Assembly (NCBI GenBank): GCA_025403435.1
Contig: CM046348.1
Span: 36,824,052 to 36,888,051, forward strand
Reading direction: 5' to 3'
From: Artocarpus heterophyllus
Taxonomy: Eukaryota; Streptophyta; Magnoliopsida; Rosales; Moraceae
DNA length: 64,000 nucleotides
In this document: positions 9,902 to 20,665 of the stretch, one piece after another
How the letters are laid out: every line of letters begins with the position of its first letter
Numbering within the stretch: the stretch's first letter is position 1
Translations under genes and position numbers: made by a program
Notes under the pieces: generated by a model
Told to the model about the DNA's origin: nothing
The model's input: the letters and a program-made list of their open reading frames with translations, nothing else
Database searches by the model: none

Positions 9902-11368
9902 TCAAAAACAAAACAAATGCGGATACAATTCCCGCATACCCGACTCTAGTTCCCAAGTGGCTTCATCAACCCCGTGATGCTGCCACACGACCTTTACCAA
10001 CGGTATCTCACGACGACGTAAGCTAACCACTTTTCGGTCGATGATCTGAATCGGCACTTCTTCGTACGTCGTATCCTCCTGAACCTGCACATCGCGAAAC
10101 GATACTATCTTACCCTGCTCAGGTGGACACTTCCTAAGCATAGACACATGAAACACATCGTGCACATGAGAAAGTTTGGGCGGAAGATCAAGCCGATAAG
10201 CGACCACACCAACACGCTGAGTGATCTCGAACGGCCCAATATACCTCGGCGCGAGTTTCCCACTCACCCCGAACCGCATAGTTCCCTTACGAGGTGACAC
10301 CCTCAAGAGAACAAAATCTCCAACCGCGAATTCTAAAGGTCTACGTCTCCTATCCGCGTAACTCTTCTGCCGACTCTGAGCTGCTCTCAACCGATCCCGA
10401 ATCACCGCGACTTTCTCGTTGCTGTCACGAATCTCATCCGGCCCAAGAATAACTCTATCTTCCGGCTCGGCCCAACACACAGGTGACCGACACGGTCGCC
10501 CATACAATGCCTCAAATGGTGCCATACCGATACTCGCCTGATAACTGTTGTTGTACGCAAACTCCGCCAAATGCAAACATTGCTTCCAATTCCCGTCGAA
10601 GTCCAACGCACAAGCACGCAACATATCCTCGAGAACCTGAATAACCCGCTCAGACTGCCCATCAGTCTGAGGATGAAATGCCGTACTGAAGTTCAAATCC
10701 GTACCCAAAGCCTCCTGAAAACTCCTCCAGTACTTAGCATTAAACCTGGTGTCTCGATCAGAGGTGATGGACAAAGGAACTCCATGCAACCTCACAATGT
10801 TCTGCATATACAACTCCCCGAGAATCTTCCTGGAACACGTCGACCTAAACGGAATGAAATGCGTCGATTTCGTCAACCTGTCGACCACAACCCAAACTGC
10901 ATCATGCCGCTGCTCCGTCCTCGGCAAACCTGTGAGGAAATCCATCGTCACATGCTCCCATTTCCACCCTGGAATAGGAAGCGGCTGAAGCTGACCTGCA
11001 GGCTTCTGATGCTCAGCTTTCACCTGAAGACACGTCGAACACTTGGCCACGTACTCGCGAACATCTTTCTTCATGCCTCTCCACCAATAGTGCCTCTTCA
11101 AATCACGATACATCTTGGTGCTCCCCGGATGAATAGCAAACTGAGACCTATGAGCTTCATCTAGAACGGCTTTCGTCACCTCGGCGATAACTGGAACTGC
11201 AAGACGCTCCCGGAAGTACAACGATCCATCTGCATGCACGCTCCATTCTTCAAACTGCTCCCCGTTCTGAATCCGCGACCAAATCCCCTGCAAATGTCGA
11301 TCCTGCCACTGACCTTGCTTCACCATCCGAACAAGAGCTGGAGTCGCTTCCACATGATACAACAAAAC
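9902..11368 (-). CDS. Tekay-2 integrase with chromodomain (3' part of gag-pol)
   Basis: Integrase portion of the polyprotein, 487 residues when read from a TTG at 11363-11365; it has no start of its own and lies in frame with the upstream gag-pol after one TGA. Zinc-binding residues are H79, H92, C109 and C112. The catalytic core shows D142 (TMDF), D203 (TSDRD) and E239 (DGQSERV). A GPFEI/SHVHDVFHVSML module follows, and a chromodomain at about residues 430-484 ends VWQHHGVDEATWELE...YPHLF. All expected residues of the family are present. Chromodomains in this clade are thought to steer integration to marked chromatin. Translation would need readthrough of, or rescue around, the TGA. Confidence 0.95.
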   Translation of the reverse strand, partial: VLLYHVEATPALVRMVKQGQWQDRHLQGIWSRIQNGEQFEEWSVHADGSLYFRERLAVPVIAEVTKAVLDEAHRSQFAIHPGSTKMYRDLKRHYWWRGMKKDVREYVAKCSTCLQVKAEHQKPAGQLQPLPIPGWKWEHVTMDFLTGLPRTEQRHDAVWVVVDRLTKSTHFIPFRSTCSRKILGELYMQNIVRLHGVPLSITSDRDTRFNAKYWRSFQEALGTDLNFSTAFHPQTDGQSERVIQVLEDMLRACALDFDGNWKQCLHLAEFAYNNSYQASIGMAPFEALYGRPCRSPVCWAEPEDRVILGPDEIRDSNEKVAVIRDRLRAAQSRQKSYADRRRRPLEFAVGDFVLLRVSPRKGTMRFGVSGKLAPRYIGPFEITQRVGVVAYRLDLPPKLSHVHDVFHVSMLRKCPPEQGKIVSFRDVQVQEDTTYEEVPIQIIDRKVVSLRRREIPLVKVVWQHHGVDEATWELESGMRELYPHLFCF

Positions 11369-14300
11369 TCAATCACCGTCGTCATGATACTGTAGCCGAT
11401 ACTCACTCACTGTCGCATCCCTGCTCCAGTCCTCAAAAATCAAACAAGCGAGAATCCCTGAAGACTTTCTGCTAAGCGCGTCCGCTACCACATTAGCTTT
11501 CCCGGGATGATACTGCAACGCGAAATCATAATCCTCCATGTACTCCACCCATCTGCGTTGCCTCAAGTTGAGATCCCTCTGAGTGAACAAATGCCTCAAA
11601 CTCTTGTGATCGGAGAAGACCTGAAACCATGCTCCATACAAGTAACATCTCCAAATCTTCAGCGCGTAGATCACCGCTGCAAGCTCTAAATCGTGAGTAG
11701 GATAATTCCACTCGTGAGGTCGTAGCTGTCTCGATCCGTACGCAACCACACGTCCATGCTGCATCAACACGCATCCAAGTCCGCGCCCTGAAGCATCAGC
11801 ATAAACCTCATACGGCTCGTCACTACTAGGAATAACTAATACTGGAGCTGAAGTCAACCGGTTCTTCAATTCCTGAAAAGCAGACTCACAGTCTTCATCC
11901 CACTCAAACCTGACGTTTTTCCTGATCAACCTCGTCAACGGAGCTGCAATCTTCGAAAAGTCCTTTACGAATTTCCTGTAATATCCAGCAAGACCTAAGA
12001 AGCTGCGAATCTCCGCTACATTCCTTGGTCGTTCCCACTCCAATATAGCTTCAATCTTGGACGGATCCACTGAAATACCATGCTTCGAAATGACATGACC
12101 CAGAAATTTGACCTCAGTCAACCAGAACTCACATTTTTCCCTCTTAGCATACAACTGGTGCTCCCGCAGAGTCTGAAGCACGATCCGAAGATGCTGCTCA
12201 TGCTCCTCCCATGTCTTAGAATACACAAGAATATCATCGATGAACACGATCACAAACTGATCCAGATACGGCCTAAATATCCTGTTCATCAAATCCATAA
12301 AAGCTGCTGGAGCATTCGTCAACCCAAAAGACATAACCAGAAACTCGAAGTGCCCATACCGAGTCCTAAAAGCTGTCTTGGGAATGTCCTCTTCCTTGAT
12401 TCTGAGCTGATGATAACCTGACCGCAAATCAATCTTCGAGAAGTATCGCGAACCTCCCAACTGATCAAATAGCTCATCAACCCTAGGCAAAGGATACTTG
12501 TTCTTTACCGTAACACGATTCAGCTGCCGATAATCCACACATAACCTGAGAGTCCCATCGTGCTTCTTAGCGAACAAAACTGGTGCTCCCCACGGGGATG
12601 TGCTATTTCGAATATATCCTTTATCAGCAAGCTCCTGAAGTTGCTTCCTCAATTCCTTCATTTCTGCCGGCGCCATCCGATAAGGTGCCATAGAAATCGG
12701 TGATGTCCCTGGAAACAACTCGATACCAAACTCAATCTCCCGATGCGGTGGTAACCCTGATAACTCGTCGGGGAAGACATCCTCGAACTCATCAACCACC
12801 GGAATCGCTACACCACTACTCGAAACATAGGGCTCGCAATCTAGATTGGCAAGAAAAGCAAAACAATCTAGATTCCTTCGCCCTCCTAGACATGACTTCA
12901 TGAGACGCTCACTCTTTAGCCAATCACCACCACCCTGGTAAGTGATCACCGTTCCCCTATCAGACACTAGGGTTACTTTTCTAAGTTGGCAGTCCACAAC
13001 TGCACTATACCTGGACAACCAGTCCATCCCTAAAATCACATCATAGGAACTCATGGGGAGTATAATCAAATCACTTTTCAAAATCTCATCCCCAATCTTT
13101 ATTTTACAAGATTTACACATACAATTTACACACACCCGCCCCAACGGAGAAGTTATAACTAGGGGTTCCTTAAACTCTTCTACTTCTAATCCCAAGGCAT
13201 GTACAAAAGAGCTCGAAATGAGAGAATGAGAGGCACCGGTATCAAATAAAACGTGAGCTAGAGATCTAGAAACCAAAACCATACCATCGACAACCGCGTT
13301 ACCAGTCTGAGAATCTGACCCTCCAGATGCCATTGCATGAACCTGCACTGGCGCCTTCCCTTTTCCTCTACCGACATTGCTGGGTCCTGCATTACTCGGC
13401 CGATACTGCTGAGATGGAGATGACTGCACACTACCTGTACTCGGAGCTCTATACTGAGGAACACTGCGCTGAAAATACTGCGGCTGCTGTCCCCGTGCCG
13501 GGTATGAGAATTGCTGAGGAGAAAACTGCGGATACTGCAACTGCGGGTACTGCGGAGGCGGAGGTAGGGTCTGAGGCTGAGGCTGAGACTGACGACTGGC
13601 ATCCTCCCCGGTCTGCGATCCAAGACGAGCACTCCTGATCGGGCAATTCCTCTTGATGTGTCCGGGCTGCTGACAAAAATGACAATGAAAGCTGTAGGGG
13701 TTGCTGCGCCCGCTGCCAGACGAACTGCTACTGCCACTGGTCGCACCGCCTTGCTTGCCTTTCCCCGGAGCTGGACGACTACTAATGCTCTTCCTGCCAC
13801 TCCTCTGCGGTCCTCCTGAAGCCTTGGCTCGATCCTCACAATACTGCACGTAATCATTCTCCACGGAGATCGCCGACGACACAAGCTCTCTGAAACTCCT
13901 AAGCCGTAGAGCAACCAACTGCCGCCGAATAGGAGCCTTGAGTCCTTCCTGGAACTTGATGCATTTCTCGCGCTCCGATGCCACAGCTGATGGAGCAAAC
14001 CTAGCCAACTCGCTAAACTTTGCCTCATACTCCCGAACTGACATATCACCCTGCTGCAATCTATAAAACTCAGCTGCTTTCTGATCTCTATACCCCTGCA
14101 GAAAATACCGATCATAGAACAGCTCCTCGAACTTGTCCCAACCGATATCGCCACCGCGCTCCAGACGCTTAGTTTGTTTCCACCAGGTGTTAGCGCCACC
14201 CTCGAGCTTATACGCCGCAAACTCCACACGATACTCCTCAGGCACACCAAGGGTATCAAGATGCTTCAAAATCGAATCCAACCAATACTCTGCTAACTGC

Positions 14301-14494
14301 GGATCCCCATTGCCATCAAAAGTCGGAATAGACGCCCGCCGAAATTCCTTAAAGAAAGCATGCCGACTACCAACACTGGAGTCTTCCGGTCTAGTCCTGG
14401 CTGCCATCTGCCGGAAAGCCGCAATCATAGACCTCATCAGGCCCTCATCATTTCTGAACTCGGCGTCAGCTGTCGAACGATGTCTAGGTGCCAT
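11369..14494 (-). CDS. Tekay-2 gag-protease-reverse transcriptase-RNase H
   Basis: Open frame of 1041 residues from ATG (MAPRHRS) to TGA. Order: capsid-type gag about residues 50-230; CCHC zinc knuckle [14 protein letters not shown] at 271-284; a Q/P-rich linker to about 390; aspartic protease with DTGA near 418; reverse transcriptase with the catalytic FIDD near 751; RNase H about 890-1010 with YADASG and SDHKSL. Every domain looks intact. The stop at 11369-11371 falls just after RNase H and the integrase continues in the same frame, so this is most simply one polyprotein with a nonsense mutation. A C-to-T change in a CGA codon would give it, in keeping with the transition-rich LTR differences. 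Long shadow frames at 13258-14259 and 10571-11164 are not real. Confidence 0.96.
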   Translation of the reverse strand: MAPRHRSTADAEFRNDEGLMRSMIAAFRQMAARTRPEDSSVGSRHAFFKEFRRASIPTFDGNGDPQLAEYWLDSILKHLDTLGVPEEYRVEFAAYKLEGGANTWWKQTKRLERGGDIGWDKFEELFYDRYFLQGYRDQKAAEFYRLQQGDMSVREYEAKFSELARFAPSAVASEREKCIKFQEGLKAPIRRQLVALRLRSFRELVSSAISVENDYVQYCEDRAKASGGPQRSGRKSISSRPAPGKGKQGGATSGSSSSSGSGRSNPYSFHCHFCQQPGHIKRNCPIRSARLGSQTGEDASRQSQPQPQTLPPPPQYPQLQYPQFSPQQFSYPARGQQPQYFQRSVPQYRAPSTGSVQSSPSQQYRPSNAGPSNVGRGKGKAPVQVHAMASGGSDSQTGNAVVDGMVLVSRSLAHVLFDTGASHSLISSSFVHALGLEVEEFKEPLVITSPLGRVCVNCMCKSCKIKIGDEILKSDLIILPMSSYDVILGMDWLSRYSAVVDCQLRKVTLVSDRGTVITYQGGGDWLKSERLMKSCLGGRRNLDCFAFLANLDCEPYVSSSGVAIPVVDEFEDVFPDELSGLPPHREIEFGIELFPGTSPISMAPYRMAPAEMKELRKQLQELADKGYIRNSTSPWGAPVLFAKKHDGTLRLCVDYRQLNRVTVKNKYPLPRVDELFDQLGGSRYFSKIDLRSGYHQLRIKEEDIPKTAFRTRYGHFEFLVMSFGLTNAPAAFMDLMNRIFRPYLDQFVIVFIDDILVYSKTWEEHEQHLRIVLQTLREHQLYAKREKCEFWLTEVKFLGHVISKHGISVDPSKIEAILEWERPRNVAEIRSFLGLAGYYRKFVKDFSKIAAPLTRLIRKNVRFEWDEDCESAFQELKNRLTSAPVLVIPSSDEPYEVYADASGRGLGCVLMQHGRVVAYGSRQLRPHEWNYPTHDLELAAVIYALKIWRCYLYGAWFQVFSDHKSLRHLFTQRDLNLRQRRWVEYMEDYDFALQYHPGKANVVADALSRKSSGILACLIFEDWSRDATVSEYRLQYHDDGD

Positions 14495-14584
14495 TCTCTC
14501 ACTTTTGAAAACAAAATTTGGACTGTCAGAGGTATTTCATTGTCAAACCTATGTGTGCACAATTCCCAAGGTTCATAACCTTGA

Positions 14585-14596
14585 GCTCTGATACCA
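14585..14596 (-). other. Tekay-2 primer binding site, tRNA-iMet
   Basis: Minus-strand TGGTATCAGAGC, complementary to the 3' end of initiator methionine tRNA, three bases inside the 5' LTR end. Confidence 0.95.
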
Positions 14597-14599
14597 TTC

Positions 14600-16752
14600 T
14601 GTCACGCCCCGGAGTACGGGAGGTGACGTGGTGGAATATTTAGATTAATTAAAAGAGAGTTTAATTGAAATTAAGGGTTTAAAAATCCAATTAAGCAAGA
14701 AATAAAGAGATTTTTCCACCACATTTGATAAAGAATTTAAAATCATTAAACCAATAACAATAATTGAATAAAAACCGCGAATATGGGTTCCACAACCCAC
14801 AACTTGTGCACACACATGAATCTGACAATATCACAAATACAATTACAGTCCAAGTACAAATAAAGTTAAGTCTTACATGCCTTGATTAACAAATACAGAA
14901 TGTAAACAAATTCTCCTATTGCTCCTGAGTTCGGTCCGAAGAATCTTCTCCAAACCTAAATGGGAAACCACCTAGAGGGGGGGGATTTAAAACAGATAAA
15001 ACGTGAGCGAAAGGCTCAGTAGGACTAAGTTTTATAAAATAATTTAATGCAAAGAAACATAACATTATCAGGAGTTATACAGAAAGAAACTTGAATAAAT
15101 AAATAAATAAATTGAGTAGAACCGTTCTGACACAGAACAGTCTACTCGTCAAATCAAAACACCAGTTTACATTTACCTAGGCAAACCATGATATCACCAC
15201 CGTAGTGGCCCAGCTGGGTTTCGGGACCTGCCCCCAAGGTCGATCACGACCCGATCTCTGATATGGCATCATGCCCATGTGGTTATTATCATTATCATTC
15301 AAAACCCAATTACCGAGTGTTGTCAATTACATTCATTATGAAATTCATTTCATGTCACGGTATATAAAAATATAACCGATAAAATCATTTTCAAACAACC
15401 GTTGAAAACATTTTGATAGAAATCATTTTCAAAGCCAAATCATTTCAAAACCAGGCTACCAAAGAAATAGGATAGAAGTCCTACCTCAGTACTCGTGTCG
15501 GTACCCCACACCGTAATCCCGGTCCGCTATACGTTAGCTCCACGGAACCACGAACAATCCTAGATACAAACTAAGTCGATCAATATCTAGTTCGAGACAT
15601 TCTATGTTACTAAATCATTTCATGATGTCCTAGTGTGCCATTTGTATCATTAAAATCATCCTATAAGGTTGGGATTTAAATCAGGGTTCAAAACAATGAA
15701 ATCGGGTAAAAATCACAAAATTTTCCATGCCTCGGTCGGCCTGCCGGACGCCCTGCTTCGGCCTGCCGAACTGTACAGTTCGGCCTGCCGGAAGCAAAGT
15801 TCGGCCTGCCGAACATTTCCCCAGATTCGGCCTGCCGGTCGGAAGAACACCGGCCTGCCGATCATCACTTCGGCCTGCCGAACATGAACTTCGGCCTGCC
15901 GAACTGGGAAGATCCAGAAATCCCAGCCACGGGTTTCTCGATCCCCAAAATCCAAATCTGAATTCCAACCTGTTTTTCTCAATTCCCAGGCATGAAAAAT
16001 AATCATAGTTGATAGAAAAACATTCTAGAACATGTTTGGAATCATTTAAACAAGATTTGAACTCGAAATCCTCAAAAATCCGAAAATGAGAAAAAGAGGA
16101 GAAAAATGAAAATCTTGAATCCAATCCGTTTTTCTTCAATCTAGGTTTAGATTCTAGTTGTTCTAAGCTCATTTAACACAAATCCACGGTTTTCTAAGCT
16201 AAAACAAACTTAGATTTCAAAAACACACAAAATCAAAAATTTTGTAAAAAGTTTAGAAATTTCGAATCTAACCTCGAATCGAAGCTTCAATCCACGTTCT
16301 CGGTCACCGAATCACGTCCTCGAGCTTCCTCCTTGCTGTTCCGAAGCTTGGATTCGAATGGAAATCAAAATTTTTAGAGAGAGATTGAGAGAGAGAGAGG
16401 CTGCCGAGAGATATCAAGAGGAAGAGAGAGAGATTGGCGTGGAAGTGAGGAGAGAGTGGGAAGAAAGAGAAATAAATAGAGAAAATCGGTGGGCGGTTTT
16501 ACTGTGCGAAAACCATGTGCCGCCCACGGTTTTGTAAAACGGAGTATTTTTAACATTTTACAAATTGTTGTGTTTTAAAACTCAAAACATCATTTTAAAT
16601 CAATAAGAAATCTTTTGAACACATCAATTTAACAAAACAACCAAAAACTAAAAATCCAACCAAATAATCTAATTAAAGTTAAAACTTTAATTATGGCACA
16701 CTAATTCATCATTTACATTACATTAATATTAAATAAATTTCGGGACGTTACA
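14600..16752 (-). repeat. Tekay-2 LTR, right (5' LTR in element sense)
   Basis: 2153 bp, matching 7701-9854. Differences lie in the first 340 and last 700 bases; the middle 1.1 kb, which includes the palindrome array, is identical. One of the indels is a GA dinucleotide step near 16390. Confidence 0.97.
15732..15904. repeat. Array of eight CGGCCTGCCG palindromes (Tekay-2 right LTR)
   Basis: Identical to the array at 8832-9004, displaced by exactly 6900 bp; units start at 15737, 15759, 15781, 15802, 15828, 15851, 15871 and 15892. Confidence 0.95.
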
Positions 16753-16757
16753 ACGAT
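16753..16757. repeat. Target-site duplication of Tekay-2, right
   Basis: ACGAT, exact copy of 7696-7700. Confidence 0.95.
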
Positions 16758-19700
16758 CCACAATTACCCAAATGGCATCATGTCCCATAGGCATCTTAGG
16801 AAATCCAGCAACAAAATCTATCGCCACATGGTCCCACTCCCATTATATAATAGGTAGGCTTTTTAGCTTACTTTAGGCTTTTGATGTTCTGGTTTGACTT
16901 GTTAAGAAGTCATGCACTTAGAGAAAAAAGTTGTTGCATCTCATTTGATTCCTCGCCACTAGTATTATCGTTTTAAATCCATTTACATTTTAAAGCTTTT
17001 CTAGGACGAATAGCAAACTTAGAACGGTCTGCTTTATCCAACAATGCATGCCTAAGACAAGGGTCCTCTAGAACAACTAATCCTCCTTTATAAAGTAAGA
17101 ATCCTTCTGGTTTAATATGCCATCCATCCAATTGTTCGCCATTCTGTATTTGTTCCCAAATCATACGTAATCCTTCATCATGCCGTTATCCTTGTTTCAC
17201 TTGCTTGATTAACATAAGGGTTCCTATCACATTGAATAGGAAGGATTTTTCATCATCCTCATAATACTGCAAGTCAAAGTCGGCGATTGTGATTGCTCAC
17301 CTCCAATCTTCCAATGCTAAGCCGGCCATGATTTCGTTGTTCTTACGACTCAAAGCATCCACCACTGCATTTGCTTCACTAGGATGATAGCAAGTGTTAA
17401 AGTTGTAATCCAACATGTATTCGGTCCATCTTTATTGCCTTAGATTGAGATCCTTTTGAGTAAATAAATATTTCAAACTTTGGTGATCTGTATAAAGCTC
17501 AAACCTTGTGCCATATAAGTAACATCTCCAAATCTTGAGTGCAAAAACCACATCAACTAACTTAAGATCATGTGTAGGGTAATTCCTCCAGTGGGGTTTC
17601 AATTGACATAAGGCATAAGCAACTATTCAACCATGCTGCATCAGCACACAACCCAAACCATTTCCCGAGATGTCAGTGTACATAGTGTAAGGTCCTTGTT
17701 GTTGTGTATGATAAAGTATAGGTGCACTGGTGAGTCTCTGCTTTAGTTCCATTTATGCCTCTTCACATTTATCATCGCACATGAACTTAACATTCTTCCT
17801 AGTGAGTCTTGTCAACGAAGAAGCAATCTTCAAAAAGTTTTCCACAAAGCGCTGATAGTATCTAGCTAATCCGAAGAAACTATGAATCTCCTTCACGTTC
17901 TTTAGTCGTTCCTAATTCAACACCGCTTCAAAATCTTGGAGGGTTTCACTGAGATGCCTTCTTTAGAGACAACATGTTCTAGGAACTTGACCTTTGTCAT
18001 CCAAAAGTCACACTTTTCCTTTTTCGTGTATAGGCCGTGTTCTCTTAACGTCTGTAGGGTGATCCTCAAATGTTTAGCATGCTCTTCTTTGGTTTTAGAA
18101 TAGATCAAGATATCATCTATAAAAAGAATGAGAAAATGATTTACGTACAGTTGAAAAACATGGTTCATCAAGTCCATGAAAGCTGTAGGTGTGTTGGTCA
18201 ATACAAAGGCATGACGAGAAACTCAAAGTTACCATAACAAGTTCGGAATGCTGTCTTTGAAATGTCTTCTTCCCTTATCTTTAGTTGATGATATCCAGAC
18301 CGTAAGTCAATCTTTGAGAACTATCGGGATCCTCCCAACTAATCAAACAACTTGTCAATTCAAAGCAAAGTGTACTTGTTCTTGATGGTCAATCAATTGA
18401 GTAGGTGATAATTGACACAAAGTCTCAATGATCCATCATATTTCTTCACAAATAGTATAGGAGCTTCCCATGGTAACATACTTGGTCAAATAAATCCTTT
18501 TTTTGCTAGTTCATCCAATTGCTTCCTTAATTCCACCTTCTCAACCTGTGCCATCCAGTACGGAGCAATAGAAGTAGGCGCCACTCCTGGAATTAGGTCG
18601 ATGACAAACTCGATTTCTTTATCAGGCAGAAGTCCAAACAATTCATTTAGACAAACATCTGGGAGTTCGTCCACCATAGGAATGTGAAAAGATGAGTCAT
18701 TCCTCTTCAATTCTCCCTTTGAAGTAAAGATCATTCCAAGACTCATGAAACTCTTTCGTCTTCCAATGCATTTCTTCAGCATAGGGGTTGGCATTACTGT
18801 CCTTGTCTTTGCTTGAAAATCAATAACTTGTCCATTCTCATGAACAAAGAGACACGTTTTTTGTGACAATCTACTATAGCCTAATATCTAGTTAACCAAT
18901 ATATTTCTAGGATTACGTCAAACTCTGTCATGATCATTACATACAAGTCAACAGATAGTCTATGTTCTCCTATAACAATACAAACTGATTTACAAATTAT
19001 GAAGACTTTAGCTATTCCACTCATTGGTGTACTAAGAGTTAACGGTGAGCCACATGTTTCAATCTCTAGTTGTAGTATGGAAGTAAACAACATAGATATA
19101 AACGAATGAGTTACACTGGTATCAAACAATACACGAGCCAAAGAGTGAGATACATGAATAATACCATCTACAGCAAAGTTGTCAACCTATTTTGTTTGCC
19201 CAATCGTGGCTATAACAGCATAAGCCTGTACTATTACTTTCCCCTTATCATTGTTTCCCTTCCTTCGATTTCCTTGGCTGCTCCTAGCATTATTATTCCT
19301 CCCAACAAAATAAGGTCTTTGATTTACAAAACCTTGAGGAGTCGGCTGGAAATTCTGATTGGGATAGAACTGGAACCCTATGGCCGCTGCTAATAGTTTT
19401 ACTGGGGCTAAAACCCTCGAGGTTGAGTAAATAAAGTTTGAGAAACTGGCAGGTTTTGCTGGGATGCCCTTCGGTTTTGACTACTCCTCACACAATAGAG
19501 CCAAAATGACTACCTTGTGATCTTGGAACATTAGCCATGGTTGTGTAGGACGATTAGGACAGTTTCTTCTCAAATGTCCCACTTGTCCACAATTATGACA
19601 AGCATATGGTTGAAAGTGACTGCTACCCAAGGATCCACCACCAATACTCACTCCACTATTATGAGTTACCTACCCTTGAGACCTATCCTTTTTGCTTATC

Positions 19701-20593
19701 TTCTTCAGACGCCCACCAAAACCCTTGTACTCTCCATAGGAGTTGTTCAACTCTGACTCTGCCCGCTAAGCAACAGCTACAAGTTTGAGAAATTCAGTCG
19801 ATGGGATGGCAGCTATCATTTGTCTAATTTTTGGTCTCATATTATTTTTGAACTTTTTGCACCTCACCATGGGGTCCAATACATCTCTAGGGTTATAGCG
19901 AGACAACTCTATAAATCGGGCTTGGTATTTAGCTACCATCATATCTCCTTACACCAAAATTTCAAATTCATACACCATTGCATGTCTATGGCTCTAGGAA
20001 ACATAAGTATTATAAAATATCATTTCAAACTAATAATAGGTGAGGTTTGGCACATCATAATCATCCTTCTAAAGATCCCACGTTCCTTAGCTTTGCCCTC
20101 AAATATATACGTTGTAAAACTGACTCGGTATTCTTGTGGGATTCTTAAGGTATCTAACTTCTTCTTGACAACCTTAAGCCACTGTTTTGCCATGGTAGGA
20201 TTGGGTTCTCCAATAAATGTAGGAGATTTTTGCTTCATGAACTCTTTCAACAGAGTTAGGTGACGTTGCTCAGGGTGACAGGCCTTCGTAGGTCTTTGCA
20301 CGTTTTGCAAAGCTTAAAGAATCTGTCCTGAATCATTTACTTTCAGTGCAACTGGTTGAGGCTGTGCTGCCCATCAGGGTTGCTCAACTCCCTGAGCTTG
20401 TTCCATTGGTTCAGGTTGCTCAACTTTCTAAGCATGTTCAACTAGTTGTGGCTGCATAATAGGTTGCTCGACAGGTTGTGATTGTTCAGATGATTGAACT
20501 TGTCATCTTGGCGGCATATTTTATATTGACTGCAGAAGTTTAACTAGGATTAGTACCAATGATGATGACATTAGCATTTAACTTTAAAGCCAT
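16758..20593 (-). pseudogene. Tekay-1 gag-pol, 5' part to integrase core
   Basis: Read on the minus strand from an ATG at 20593. Gag gives YRVSFTTYIFEGKA; the zinc knuckle CHNCGQVGHLRRNC near 19560-19612 keeps all four ligands. The protease motif near 19130 reads LFDTSVTHSFIS, so the usual DTGA is lost. Reverse transcriptase text includes FIDDILIYSK near 18115 and continues to KCDFW and VKFLEHV. RNase H (about 17250-17750) and integrase (about 16760-17170) follow with stops. The last intact integrase peptide before the insertion is HDAIWVIVDR; the next codons LTK resume at 7700. Many stops and shifts make it non-functional. Confidence 0.9.
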
Positions 20594-20646
20594 TTCAAAA
20601 TATTGATTTTTAAGGTGGTGCTACACTCCCTAGGTTAACTGAACCT

Positions 20647-20659
20647 AGGCTCTGATATG
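20647..20659 (-). other. Tekay-1 primer binding site, degenerate tRNA-Met
   Basis: Minus-strand TCATATCAGAGC next to the right LTR is a two-base variant of TGGTATCAGAGC. Confidence 0.75.
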
Positions 20660-20665
20660 AAAATC

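Larger units (their letters stand above)
7701..16752 (-). mobile_element. Tekay-2, young Ty3/gypsy chromovirus
   Basis: Full-length LTR retrotransposon of 9052 bp on the minus strand, inserted in Tekay-1 integrase. It has LTRs at 7701-9854 and 14600-16752, exact 5-bp duplication ACGAT, a perfect 12-base tRNA-iMet primer site, a polypurine tract, and a gag-pol frame broken only by one TGA. The LTRs differ by 9 substitutions (8 transitions) and two small indels over about 2.15 kb, about 0.4%. Under a commonly used grass rate of 1.3e-8 per site per year this is roughly 0.16 million years, but the rate here is unknown. Its integrase ends in a chromodomain of the Tekay/Del form. Confidence 0.97.

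Noticed and set aside
10571..11164. 197-codon plus-strand frame opposite the integrase
   Set aside because: Antisense shadow of a conserved integrase; no recognisable content.
13258..14259. 333-codon frame overlapping Tekay-2 gag
   Set aside because: It is a shadow frame of the real gag-pol, which carries all domains in order.
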